Below, one piece after another: positions 25,578 through 36,005 of a stretch of DNA of 64,000 nucleotides. The stretch covers positions 77,303,652-77,367,651 of the forward strand of contig NC_079496.1 in NCBI RefSeq assembly GCF_030052815.1. Reading direction: 5' to 3'. The position numbers and the translations under genes were made by a program. How positions within the stretch are numbered: the stretch's first letter is position 1; the number at the start of each line of letters is the position of its first letter. A model generated the notes under the pieces. It searched no databases, had not been told where the DNA came from, and worked only from the letters and a program-made list of their open reading frames with translations. Source of the DNA: Hevea brasiliensis (lineage: Eukaryota > Streptophyta > Magnoliopsida > Malpighiales > Euphorbiaceae).

Positions 25578-25595
25578 CTAAGCAATAATGCTTAG
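25578..25595. other. LTR hairpin, family C version
   Basis: Arms CTAAGCA / TGCTTAG around ATAA, followed by TGGTGCA. Same position as the family A hairpin but with a different stem. Other copies: 31982-31999, 36700-36717, 41616-41633, 47015-47032, 54278-54295; B copies CTAAGC / GCTTAG at 47711-47727, 51638-51654, 59511-59527. Confidence 0.6.
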
Positions 25596-25898
25596 TGGTG
25601 CAATAATAAAATAACAAGAAATAATAGATATAAATATGTATTGCATGTACATGTTTTGTTTGTCATGTATTTGTATATCTATTCATTTATTTCTTCTACA
25701 TTGCTCATTTTCATTTATTTGGTTGCCCAAGTAACCTACACTAGACGACTGGACTGGATAACGGGTAAACTGGCACTGGGTATCTAGTACCTCGGGCCGT
25801 CACACCATCGGTCGCATATGCATCACCCGTGCAGGCAAATGTAACTACCAAGTCAGAATAATCTCAGGCACAAGGCCAAGTCTCAATGCAAAGTCAGA

Positions 25899-25977
25899 AT
25901 GGCTAAAAGCCATGAAATCACAGAATGGCATTTTTGCCATGTGCAGTACTGCTAACTGAACCCTATTGGCATGCCAA
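25899..25977. other. Cluster of four short palindromes in the LTR
   Basis: In order: ATGGC/GCCAT hairpin (25899-25913), a second ATGGC/GCCAT hairpin (25925-25940), the perfect palindrome GCAGTACTGC (25943-25952) and TTGGCATGCCAA (25966-25977). Related clusters occur near 32300-32400, 37020-37100, 40860-41030, 48170-48260, 53900-53980, 55170-55250 and 59960-60060. Confidence 0.55.
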
Positions 25978-28053
25978 ACTATCCAAACCAATCTTGTTAG
26001 GTATACTAGGGCATTTGAAACTTTTAAATTCTTCAATTTGTGAATTTCAAATTTTTGGTGTCACTATTCATCATTGGTCAACATAAATGTTGACTTTTAA
26101 AATAAAAATGTGTACATTGACTTTGGCACTCCCAACATACCACATTTGGTGTTTAAAACTTGTTGGCATTAAGTGTTAATACCATTCCAAAGTGTAACTC
26201 AACACAAGCAGAATTTTTAGTTTTGGTGAGTCAACTTCACTGTTCTAGTGGACACTGTTACTGTAGGAATTTGAAGAAATGTAAAACATGAAAGTTGTTC
26301 CTTATTTTGTCTAGTTGAATTTCCTTTTTTGAATCACTCCATTTGGAGTTTTTTAGCTCTAGATATGGTCCAAAGACCCAAGCTGGCCGAATGTGCATTC
26401 TGCAGAAAATTACCATATCTACAGTGCATGAACAGTAACTAGAGTCACTTGGTTGGATGGGTTCTAGTCATAATTTGGGATAGGTTCCTTCATGAAAGTT
26501 GTTTTTCTATGTCTTAACTTGTTGCTGTAAAAATTTCAGGTCAATTGACCAAATCTACAGTGAGTTATGGCCAAATGAACAGTTACTGTTCATTTGGCCA
26601 ATTCTGCAGAATCAGTTTCAGGGTTCCGGATTGGGGCCAAGATTTGGTCCTCTTGCTTTGGTCTTTTGGGCATGGTTTCTTCAGCAAAAATGTGCCATTA
26701 TAAACCTAGTTTCATGTCCAATTGGTCAAACACCAATTGGACTAACACAGCCAACGTTATGGATGTATAATTGGACTGAAATTTCAGTCCATTTGCTGCT
26801 GTCATAGGGCAGCACCCACCTTGACTTTGCCACTCCATTTTTAAGTTCAAATTGTGGTCAACATACCTCAAATGGTCACTTATTGACCATTAGAGTGTCC
26901 TTTAATAGTATGGTAAGCCAAGTCAATTTTTCATGCCTCAAAACCCTAATGTCCAATGCAATTTACCCATAAACCTCACTTAGCACCCTAGTTCAACATC
27001 TATGTAGATATATAGCTTAAACATAACCTCTAATTCATGCTAAGTCCATTAAAAACATCCAAAACCATCCCTCTATTAGGGCTGCCGAATTCTTTGGTGG
27101 AGATACACATTGAATTTGTTTCATTATTTCACAATTTCTAATTCATTACAAGCCTAAATCATGGAATTAATGTATTTTAACTACATATATGCACTAACCT
27201 TGTTTGGGCAGAATTTCCAAAGCCCTAAACTTCAATTTCTTTCTCCTTCTTGGCTGCCAAGAGCTTCTCCAAGTGATATGGTCAAGGTTTAATGAAAGGG
27301 GTTAGGGTTTAGTGGGGGAAACAAAGGAGAAATGGAGCTTTTGATGGCACATCAATGGAGGGAGAAGAAGAAGAATTTTCGGCTGGTGAAAGGGGAGAGG
27401 GATGGCTGCTGCATTTTGTGTTATTTTGGTCTTTATTTGCCTTTTTATTTGTTAGTCAATGGATGGTTAAATTTTGATTGGTCAAACTTTTCTTAATGAC
27501 ATCACCATGATGTCATAATTAAGCTTTTTCTTCATTTTCTTTCCTTTCCTCCACTACTCATTTTCAATTTGATTTCTAGTAATGTTTGTTCATATTTTAT
27601 GTCATATTAATTATTTACTCAACTGGACAAGTCGGCCAAAAATCACCTCGGAAGGCGAAATGACCAAAATGCCCTCCGTTTGGCTTAACGGGTCAAAATC
27701 GTCTGTACCGATTGAAAAATTTTTCTAGGTATTTTCTTGGCATTCTAATGCCATGGGAACCTCAATTACCCTTCTCTGGAGTCCCAAAAATTATTTTATA
27801 ATTTTTCCCGGTCTAGGGCTCCTCGTTATAGAATCAAGAACTTCCTCCTGCTACCCATCGCTTGGGCACCTACTGCTTTGCTTGGTTGTATTTTATTTCT
27901 AAAATTTTTACTAAGTGTTTCTTATTAATATTTGAGTTAATTATGGTTCCTAACTTTAGTTTAAATATTTTTCCGGACGTTCTAGCTGTCCGGACCGACA
28001 CCGGTCACCGGAACAGTAGGATGTATGGAGTGGTTACCGGGAGGGTGTGACAA

Positions 28054-28070
28054 CTCTTCCCCTCTAATTT
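28054..28070 (-). other. C polypurine tract
   Basis: The minus strand reads AAATTAGAGGGGAAGAG directly before the 3' LTR. The same tract occurs in D (43464-43479) and, slightly changed, in the B units. Confidence 0.85.
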
Positions 28071-28081
28071 AAATTTCGTCC

Positions 28082-28825
28082 TCAAAATTTACCTGATGCA
28101 AACAGTTGAGGGAACTGTTGCCTCATCGTTTCTTCACTTTCCCAAGTTGCTTCCTCGGTGTTGTGGTGCCTCCAAAGCACTTTCACCAATGGAATCTGCT
28201 TATTCCTCAATTCTTTTACTTCCTGAGCCAGGATCCGTAGAGGTTCTTCTTCATATGTCAAATCCGGCTGTATTTCAATTTCTTCTTTGGAGATGACATG
28301 TGAAGGATCTGAGCGGTATCTTCTGAGCATGGATACATGGAACACATTGTGGATCTTGTCCAGCTCTGGTGGTAAAGCTAGCCTATAGGCCACTGGACCC
28401 ACACGTTCAATGACTTCATATGGGCCAATGAACCTAGGGCTTAACTTACCTTTCCTTCCAAACCTCAATACTTTCCTCCATGGTAACACCTTGAGGAACA
28501 CTTTGTCGCCAACCACATATTCTATTTCTTTTCTCTTCAGGTCGGCATAAGATTTCTGTCTGTTTGAGGCAACCTTTAAGTTGGCTTTGATTGATTTTAC
28601 CTTCTCCTCAGCCTGTTTCACCAAGTCTGGCCCTACCAGTTTGTCTTCGCCCAATTCAGTCCAGCACACTGGAGTTCTACATTTTCTTCCATACAGCGCT
28701 TCATACGGGGCCATCTGGATACTAGCTTGGTAGCTATTGCTGTATGCAAATTCTGCCAGTGGGAGGTATCTATCCCAACTTCCCTCAAACTCAATGACAC
28801 AACTCCTCAGCATATCCTCAAGGAC
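28082..28825 (-). pseudogene. C integrase C-terminal part with GPY/F module and chromodomain
   Basis: An open frame (243 residues from 28813) continues integrase after an intron-like gap. It carries the family sequence LPLAEFAYSNSYQ (residues 17-29), MAPYEALYGRKCRTP, the GPY/F module with FIGPYEV (128-134), and the chromodomain at about 187-238 ending ATWESEETMRQQFPQLF. Trp224 lies in the ATWE motif. In chromoviruses this domain guides integration to particular chromatin. The frame is intact to its stop at 28082. Counting the gap as an intron, it joins in frame with the upstream VIQ codons. Confidence 0.88.
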
Positions 28826-28900
28826 CTGACAAGTATTTCACGTTATTGTTATCATTTCAATTCAGTATTTGTATCAATTTCATTGGTTTCAATTATTTAC
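28826..28900 (-). other. 75-nt intron-like insertion within integrase
   Basis: On the minus strand the segment starts GTAAATAATTG and ends ATACTTGTCAG, is AT-rich and has several stop codons. Leaving it out joins the codons for VIQ to those for VLEDML, a sequence continuous in related elements. Length and composition suit a short plant intron; a branch-point-like TGATAAC lies inside. A chance insertion is the alternative. Confidence 0.6.
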
Positions 28901-29600
28901 CTGGATTACTCTTTGGATTGCCCATCCGTTCGAGGATGGAAAGTCATCTTTGAAATGGAGTTGTGTACCCAAGGATTCATGCAACTTCTTCCAAAATCTC
29001 AATGTAAACCTTGGGTCTCGATCAGATATGATGGAAAGTGGGATTCCATGCAGTCTAACTATCTCACTGATATACAATTTTGCTAACTTCTCCAGTGAGT
29101 AGTCAGTCCTAACTGGCAGAAAGTGTGCTGACTTTGTCAATCTATCAGCTATCACCCATGCTGCATCATGTTTCTTCCGGGTGAGAGGTAGACCACTTAC
29201 AAAATCCATGGTGACCCGATCCCATTTCCATTCAGGTATGCGTATAGGCTGTAGCAAACCTGATGGAACTTGATGTTCTGCCTTGACTTGCTGACATGTC
29301 AAGCATTTAGTCACATAATCAGCTATGTCCTTCTTCATACCAGGCCACCAATCAAGCTTGGATCATGATACATCTTTGTACTTCCTGGGTGCATAGCGTA
29401 TACACTGGTGTGTGCCTCTTTCAGAATACTGGCCTTCAATTCCCCATCATCTGGTACACACAGTCTTCCTTTGTAATACAGACACCCATCTGCTTTCATT
29501 TCATAGTCAGTTGCTTTTCCCTCTGAGATCTTGCTCATAATAGCCATTAACTTTTCATCTGCCTTCTGCCCATCTAAAATCTGCTGTAGCAGGTTTGGCC
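28901..29600 (-). pseudogene. C integrase N-terminal zinc domain and catalytic core
   Basis: The zinc-binding HHCC set is split by a frameshift near 29336: histidines in AHTSVYAMHPG (near 29385-29415), cysteines in KCLTCQQVK. The core has catalytic aspartates in TMDF (residue 45 of the 28889-29338 frame) and SDRDPRF (residue 106). The third acidic residue, normally in a TDGQSER-like motif, lies in a stretch (28910-28945) that reads out of frame: the used frame gives SSNGWAIQR while the neighbouring one gives FHPRTDGQS. Compensating indels have therefore removed a normal catalytic glutamate. In the family the enzyme inserts the cDNA into host DNA. Confidence 0.85.
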
Positions 29601-30124
29601 TCACTTGCAACTCAGCCAAAATAGCTCCATCTCGAACCAAAGATAGACGGGCATTCAATGATCTTAAAGCTGTTATGGATTTTTTGCTCAAAGCATCAGC
29701 AACTACATTTGCCTTCCCAGGATGGTAGTCAATTACACAGTCATAGTCCTTTAGGAACTCAATCCATCGCCTCTGTCTAAGGTTGAGCTCCTTCTGGGTT
29801 GGCAAATATTTCAGGCTTTTGTGGTCTGTGTAAATGTAGCACTTTTCACCATACAAGTAATGCCTCCATATCTTGATCACGAAGATAATTGCTGCAAGCT
29901 CTAAATCATGGGTAGGGTAGTTACATTCATGTGGCCTTAATCGCTGGAAGCATAGGCGATCACTTTCCCCTCTTGCATCAATACACACCTAACCCATTAT
30001 GTGAGGCATCACTGTAGACGCGAAGTCCTTTCGACCTTGTTGTGTGCTGCTGGTGCCTCGATCAACATAGCCTTCAACCTCTCAAAGCGGTTTGACATTT
30101 GTCATTCGGTCCAAATCGACATTC
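29600..30124 (-). pseudogene. C RNase H, N-terminal part damaged
   Basis: From 29988 a frame carries HDLELAAIIF (Glu30), YTDHKSLKYL (Asp55) and NVVADALSKK (Asp98), three acidic residues expected in the RNase H active site. The first part of the domain, 29990-30124, is shorter than in relatives and contains stops and shifts; remnants of the SDASHNGLG and LMQEGK motifs are recognisable only by switching frames. RNase H degrades the RNA strand during cDNA synthesis. Confidence 0.8.
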
Positions 30125-31330
30125 TTATGTAACAACTTGGTCATTGGAGCGGCTATTAGGAAAATCCTTCACAAATCTCCTGTAATACCCAGCTAGACCC
30201 AAGAAGCTTCTGACCTCAGTTGTGTTTCTGGGAGGCTTCCATTCCATCACTGCTTCTATTTTCTTGGGATCCACCCTAATCCCATCAGCTGACACTATGT
30301 GTCCAAGGAATGCAATCTCATTCAGCCAAAAGTCACACTTGGACAACTTAGCATACAACTTCTTTTCTTTCAGGGTTTGCAGAACAATCCTCAAATGCTC
30401 ATCATGTTCTTCCCTGGTCTTGGAATACACCAAAATATCATCAATAAAGACCACTATGAACCGATCTAAGTATGGATGGAAGATACGGTTCATAAGGTCC
30501 ATGAATGCTGCTGGTGCATTTGTTAGGCCAAAGGGCATCACCAGGAACTCATAATGCCCATACCGGGTCCTGAATGCAGTCTTGGGCACATCTACATCCT
30601 TCACCCTCAACTGATAATACCCTGATCTGAGATCAATCTTAGAAAATACTCCTGCTCCCTTCAACTGATCAAACAGATCATCAATTCTAGGCAACGGATA
30701 TTTATTCTTCACAGTCACTTTATTCAACTGCCGGTAATCAATACATAGCCTCAAAGTCCCATCCTTCTTTTTCACAAACAGCACTGGAGCTCCCCATGGT
30801 GACACACTGGGGCGTATGAACCCCTTATCCAGCAACTCTTGCAACTGAGTTTTCAACTCCCTCAATTCAGTAGGTGCCATCCTATAAGGAGCAATGGAAA
30901 TGGGTGCTGTACCCGGTAGTGTCTCAATAGCAAATTCGACTTCCTTTTCTGGTGGCAAACCAAGCAACTCTTCAGGAAATACTTCTGGGAAGTCTCTCAC
31001 TGTGGGTATGTCACTCAAGTTTGGCTTAGCCTGCCTAGTATCCACCACATGTGCTAGGTAGGCTTCACAGCCTTTTCTCATCATTCTTCTTGCAACAGTG
31101 GCTGAGATGACATTGGACAAGAAATCTGTCCTTTCACCCACAACTGTAATTTCATTACCCTCCGGAGTTTTTAGAGAAATCCTCTTCAATTTGCAATCAA
31201 CTATTGTCTGATGACGTGACAACCAGTCCATTCCCATAATCACGTCAAACTCATGGAAAGGCAACTCAATCAGGTCTGCAAAGAATTCATACCCCTGAAT
31301 CCTTAATGGGCAACCCTTGTATACTTTGTT
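30125..31330 (-). pseudogene. C protease C-terminal half and reverse transcriptase
   Basis: A single long frame (422 residues from 31393; the first 21 come from the solo LTR to its right). Protease part: [13 protein letters not shown] at residues 49-61. RT part: [13 protein letters not shown] (212-224), [13 protein letters not shown] with Asp254, [13 protein letters not shown] (286-298), FIDD with Asp318 and Asp319, and the connection motif [14 protein letters not shown] (396-409). All RT catalytic residues are present. The frame is lost at 30125-30160, at the start of RNase H. Protease and RT were separated from gag by the solo LTR. Confidence 0.9.
31326..31330. other. Target duplication of the solo LTR in C, left copy
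   Basis: TTGTT, repeated exactly at 34446-34450. Confidence 0.85.
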
Positions 31331-34300
31331 TGTGACACCCCTTACCCGTGTACAGTATACCCGAGTAAGTAATGCCACCTGGTGTACCGGCACACTCTAA
31401 TATTCCTCAATTAATTTAGACAATGCTTTTGCATATAATTTATGAAATACAATTTATTTAAACCATTTATCAAAAGTATCATTCATTTAAGGTTCCGAAA
31501 GTTTTAAAGAAAATTCGGCGGAGTACCGGCTAAAAATGGAGAAAACCGTTCTTCGGAACCTGTTAAAAACACTTCCAATATACAATTTCATTCATTCTCA
31601 ACTCCAATATCATCACAAAACTCAATATCAAGATATCAACAAATTTTCAGTTTCAGGTTTCAACAACCTTTTCATTTCTCAACATCCATTTCTCATATAC
31701 AAGCAATAAATACATGCTCAAATCTTGCATTCATAGTCATAACTTTCATTATTTACATAAACATCAAAATATATTACATGAGTTCAAATACATATGAGAA
31801 AATACAAATCTGCTACAAAATATCAAAATGACAAAATGACACCTAGTGCCCTACCAATGCACTGCAGGTAGTGAGGTGACACGGACAATGAGCAGAACTG
31901 TCAGATAGACTCACCCGATCACGTGGTCTCACGGGCTCACGATCGGGATCTCCAGTACCTACGCGTGGCAAAAGCAACGCGCTAAGCAATAATGCTTAGT
32001 GGTGCAATAATATAATAGAAGAAAATAGCAAGAAAATAAATGTGTATACAATGCGTATGCTTTCTTTATTCGATCTTGGTATATTCATTAATTCGTTAAC
32101 TTTGTTCACTTTTATTCATTTGGTTGCCCCAAGTAACCTACACTAGACGACTGGACTGGATAATGGGTAAACTGGCACTGGGTACCTAGTACCTCGGGCC
32201 GTCACACCATCGGTCACATATGAATCTCCCGGTGTGCAGCGAGCGGCTAACAATGTAGAATAATGTCGAGCACAAGGCCAAGTCTCAATGCAAAGTCAGA
32301 ATGGCTAAAAGCCATGAAATCACAGAATGGCATTTTTGCCATGTGCAGTACTGCTAACTGAACCCTATTGGCATGCCAAACTATCCAAACCAATCTTGTT
32401 AGGTATACTAGGGCATTTGAAACTCTTAAATTTGTCAATTTGTGAATTTCAATTTTTTTAGTGTCACTATTCATCATTGGTCAACAAAAATGTTGACTTT
32501 TAGAATAAAAAGGTGTACATTGACTTTGGCACTCCCAACATACCACATTTGGTGTTTAAAACTTGTTGGCATTAAGTGTTTTTACCATTTCTAAGCATTA
32601 AACCAAAGGAGCAGATTTTTCAGATTTTGTACCATAACTTCACTGTTCCATTGGACACTGTTACTGTTGGAATTTGAAGAAATGTAAAACATAAAAGTTG
32701 TTCCTTATTTTGTCTAGATGAATTTCCTTTTTTGAATCACTCCATTTGGAGTTTTGTAGCTCCAGATATGGTCCAAAAACCCAAGCTGTCCGAATATGCA
32801 TTCTGCAGAATTTTACCATATCTACAGTGCATGAACAGTGACTTGAGTCACTTGGTTGAATGGGTTCTGGCCATAATTTGGGGTAGGTTCCTTCATGAAA
32901 GTTGTTTGTCTATGTCTTAACTTGTTGCTGTAAAATTTCAGACCAATTGACCAAATCTCAGTGACTTATGGCCAAATGAGCGATTCTTGTTCATTTGGTC
33001 AAATTCTGCAGAGGCGATTTGTGGTTCAGGATTGTGGCTGAGTTTTGACCCTTTTGCTTTGGTCTTTTGGGCATGGTTTCTTCAGCAAAAATGTGCCATT
33101 ATAAGCCTAGTTTCATGTCCAATTGGCCAAACATCAATTGGACAAGCACAGCCCAAGTTATGGCAGTGCAAAGGGACTGAAATTTCAGTCCCTATGTTCT
33201 TGTCCATAGAGGCGCTTTATACTTTCACTTTACCATCCCATTTTTCAGTTCTAATTAGGGTCAACCTACCTAAAATGGTCACTAATTGACCATTAAAAAG
33301 TCCTCTAACCATTTCCAAAGCTAAGTCACCATTTCACCTTCCCAAACCCTAATGTTCAACTAAATTTACTCATAAACCTTGTCTAACATACTTAGTTCAA
33401 TCTTCATGCATTTTAATACCTTAACCATGATTTCCAACCACTCTAAGTTTGTTAAACAATCAAATTCAATCTCCCATAGGGCTGCTGAAATTTGAAGGTG
33501 CACTTAACACATGCAATTTACTTTAATTTCCTTAAAGTTTCTTAGCTCAAATAATGTTCTAGCTAAAATTAAAAGAAGAAGAATGAAATTTGTAGCACTA
33601 ACCTCACTTAGGAGTTTTTCAAAAGCTCAATTTCTTCACCTTCTTCTCTTCTTCTTACTATCAATCTTCTTCTCAAGGTGAAACAATTAATTTTTGCACT
33701 TAGAGGGTAGGGAAATATGATGGAAATGATGGGAGTTTAAAGCTTGGAAAAGCTTTCATGGAGGTGGCTTAGGAGATAGGGTTTCGGCTGCATGAGGGAA
33801 GGGTGGCTGCTGCAAAAATTTCTTTTAATTTGGTCTCCTTTTATGTCTTTTATTAGTTTAGTCAAATGGGAGCTTAATGGTGATTGGTCAAAATTTTTAA
33901 ATGATGTCATTATTGCCTTATTTTGGATTTTCTTTTCTTTTCTTTCACTACTCATTTCAAATTTCATTTCTAGTAATGTTTCTTCATATTTTATGTTATA
34001 TTAATTATTTACTCAACTGGGCAAGTCGTCCAAAAATCACCTCGGAAGGCGAAATGACCAAAATGCCCTCCGTTTGGCTTAACGGGTCAAAATTGTCTGT
34101 ACCGATTGAAAAAATTTTCTAGGTATTTTCTTGGCATTCTAATGCCATGGGAACCTCAATTACCCTTCTCTGGAGTCCCAAAAATTATTTTATAATTTTT
34201 CCCCCGGGTCTAGGGCTCCTCGTTGCGAGAACCGCAACTTCCCTCCGGTTACCCATCGCTAGGGCACCGTCTCGTTTAACTTGATTTTATTTTATTTCTA

Positions 34301-34445
34301 AAATTTTTACTAAATTTTTCTTGTTAATATTTGAGTTATTTATTGTTCCTGACTTTAGTTTTAATATTTTTAGGACATTCTAGTCGTATGACCGACACCG
34401 TCACGATAAGAAGATGTACGGAGTGGTTACCGGGAGGGTGTTACA
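31331..34445 (-). repeat. Solo LTR of family C inside the protease region of element C
   Basis: One complete LTR (3.1 kb) with the ends TGTGACACCCCTTACCC and GGGAGGGTGTTACA, flanked by TTGTT on both sides and without any internal region. It lacks the 56-bp terminal duplication of its host, so it derives from another family member. Solo LTRs arise by recombination between the two LTRs of a full insertion. Confidence 0.9.
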
Positions 34446-34450
34446 TTGTT

Positions 34451-34620
34451 CACCACTACACTGTGGCCCAATGGATTAGTGACCAGAATGTCTTGGTCAC
34501 TCTCCCCTATCAGTATCCCCCTTTCTACGGGTAGGTTGATGCAAATGTAGGAATGAGTGGATCCTGGATCCACCAATGCATGCAGTGTAGTGTAGAGGAA
34601 GAAGCATTACCCCTGATGAC
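34451..34620 (-). pseudogene. C protease N-terminal half
   Basis: The minus strand encodes LVDPGSTHS at about 34547-34580, the aspartic protease active site, with a frame break relative to the gag frame before it (34525-34878). It is cut off from the rest of the protease by the solo LTR. Confidence 0.8.
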
Positions 34621-35878
34621 GTCCGGGGCATCTTGCTCCTCCTGAGCTCTCAGGGCATAATTTCCTGCAGGTGGTCTGTTATCTGGCCTATCTGCTGGCT
34701 CAGATGCAGGCCTCTGAGATGGTCCCACAGCTTCGGATTTACCAGACCTTCTACCCCTTGGTGGTGCGAGGCGGTGCATGCGCTTGTGTTGGAGCGGTGT
34801 AGTAGTTCTGCGTGGGCGGTTTCTCAAATGATGCTCTGTGACCCACACATCAAGCAAGCACCGATCACTCTCCAACACTCTCCCTTATGCCATTTCGGCG
34901 GTGTGGACACGCGAGAAGATCTTTGGGGTTGATCCCCTGAACCCCATCCCTGGAGAGCTGCCCACTGATGGTGTGGACTGACCTCTCCTAGGGGTGAACT
35001 GTGGCCTGGGCCCCTGAGACTGACCCTGACCCTGTGGCTGACCCGAACTCTGTGCAGGAGGACCCTTAAACTTCTTCCCAAATCCAGGAGCGGAACTAGA
35101 CTGACCTGGTCCCCTCTTTTGCTGTCTATCCCTTCTGGTCTGCTCACTGATTCTTACTTTTTCCACCTTTATTGCAGCTTCCACTAACTTGGTAAATTCT
35201 GTGATTCCCAAGGCAGTGAGCTAGATCTTGATGTTATCATTTAGTCCCTCTTCAAATCTCTTGCATCTTTCAGCTTCATTTGGGACTATCTCCCTTCCAT
35301 AGCGGCTTAATCGGACGAATTCTTTCTCATACTCAGCCACTGACAATTGTCTCTGCCTCAGGTTAATAAATTCTCTTCTTCTTTCTTCCAGGTATACAGT
35401 ACCCACATATTTCTTCTTGAACTCAGAGAGAAAGAAGTCCCAAGTTACAGCTTCTGGCTGCACTTCACTGGACACGGTGTCCCACCACTCATATGCATCA
35501 TTTTGCAGTAAAGAGATGGCAGCTTCCAGGTTTTGCTCTGGAGTGCAGTGGAGTTGTTTTAGTACTCTGCCTGTTCTTTTCAACCAATTCTCAGCTGCAA
35601 CAGAGTCATCTTCTCTCTTGCCATAGAAGTCCATAGCTCCAAACTTCCTTAGCCTTTCCAGGTGTGATTTACTGTGTGGGTGGTGGTGGTGGTGGTGGTC
35701 TGGCATTACCCGGCCATTTGTCTAAAGAAGTCGACCATTTGTTGGAACATGGCTCGTGGAGGCCGAGCGAGCTCGCTTGGGCTGTGAGCAAATTCTCTCA
35801 TGCCCCAGGTCTCATTGCTGCAGGTGGAGCATGACTCTCCACTTCCTCCTCAACGGCTCTCTGAGATGAAGGATCCAT
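34621..35878 (-). pseudogene. C gag
   Basis: The start is the ATG at 35876-35878 (MDPSSQRAVEEEVESHAP), chosen because all array gag copies begin the same way. A stop follows within 30 codons. The capsid frame 35221-35706 has CTPEQNLEAAISLL, AYEWWDTVSSE, VYLEERRREFINLRQRQLSV and ERCKRFEEGLNDNIK, all typical of the retrotransposon gag domain, then stops at 35221. The nucleic-acid-binding part (34824-35211) is in two frames; knuckles are reduced to WHKGEC and CLMCG remnants. A run of histidines (CAC/CAT codons) lies near 35680-35700 where B copies have a Pro/Gln-rich stretch. Confidence 0.85.
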
Positions 35879-35988
35879 ATCCTATTCAAAATAAGAAAGA
35901 TAAACAGATCTGCGTTAGTGTCACCTCGACTCTTAAAAATGCAATGCATGGTATGGACTCAATCTAGGCCCAGAAACGCCTGAACCGT
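35879..35988 (-). promoter_or_regulatory. C leader between primer site and gag
   Basis: This 110-bp leader is closely similar to the B leaders (50800-50910, 58672-58782, 63449-63559) and recognisable in D (42307-42430): AACAGATCTGC, GTGTCACCTC and ATCTAGGCCCA recur. It could include the RNA packaging signal shared by the autonomous and gag-only elements. This role is inferred. Confidence 0.45.
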
Positions 35989-36000
35989 GCTCTGATACCA
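35989..36000 (-). other. C primer binding site
   Basis: TGGTATCAGAGC on the minus strand, 5 nt from the LTR. Confidence 0.92.
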
Positions 36001-36005
36001 CTAAA

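Larger units (their letters stand above)
24901..28052 (-). repeat. C 3' LTR (3.15 kb)
   Basis: Opens TGTGACACCCCTTACCC and closes GGGAGGGTGTGACA on the plus strand. Nearly identical to 36006-39176, with a deletion of about two dozen bases near 25121. Carries the terminal 56-bp duplication, the hairpin at 25578-25595, the palindrome cluster at 25899-25977, the 14-bp hairpin at 26569-26599 and the palindrome at 27496-27516. Confidence 0.9.

Noticed and set aside
25845..26036. 63-residue minus-strand frame recurring at 32247 and 36945
   Set aside because: It lies in the family C LTR and recurs because the LTR recurs; no start context or domain, and it spans the palindrome cluster.
28862..29086. 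Plus-strand frames overlapping integrase
   Set aside because: Antisense of integrase and the intron-like segment.
30222..30554. Plus-strand open frame opposite reverse transcriptase (and a similar one at 147-392)
   Set aside because: Antisense of strongly conserved RT sequence; no independent support.
35670..35700. Histidine run in gag C as a possible metal-binding tag-like feature
   Set aside because: It is a trinucleotide expansion (GGT on the plus strand) next to a frame break, where relatives have a Pro/Gln-rich stretch.
35989..36000. tRNA-Met-like sequence
   Set aside because: Only the 12-nt complement of the tRNA 3' end is present here and at the other primer sites; no tRNA gene.
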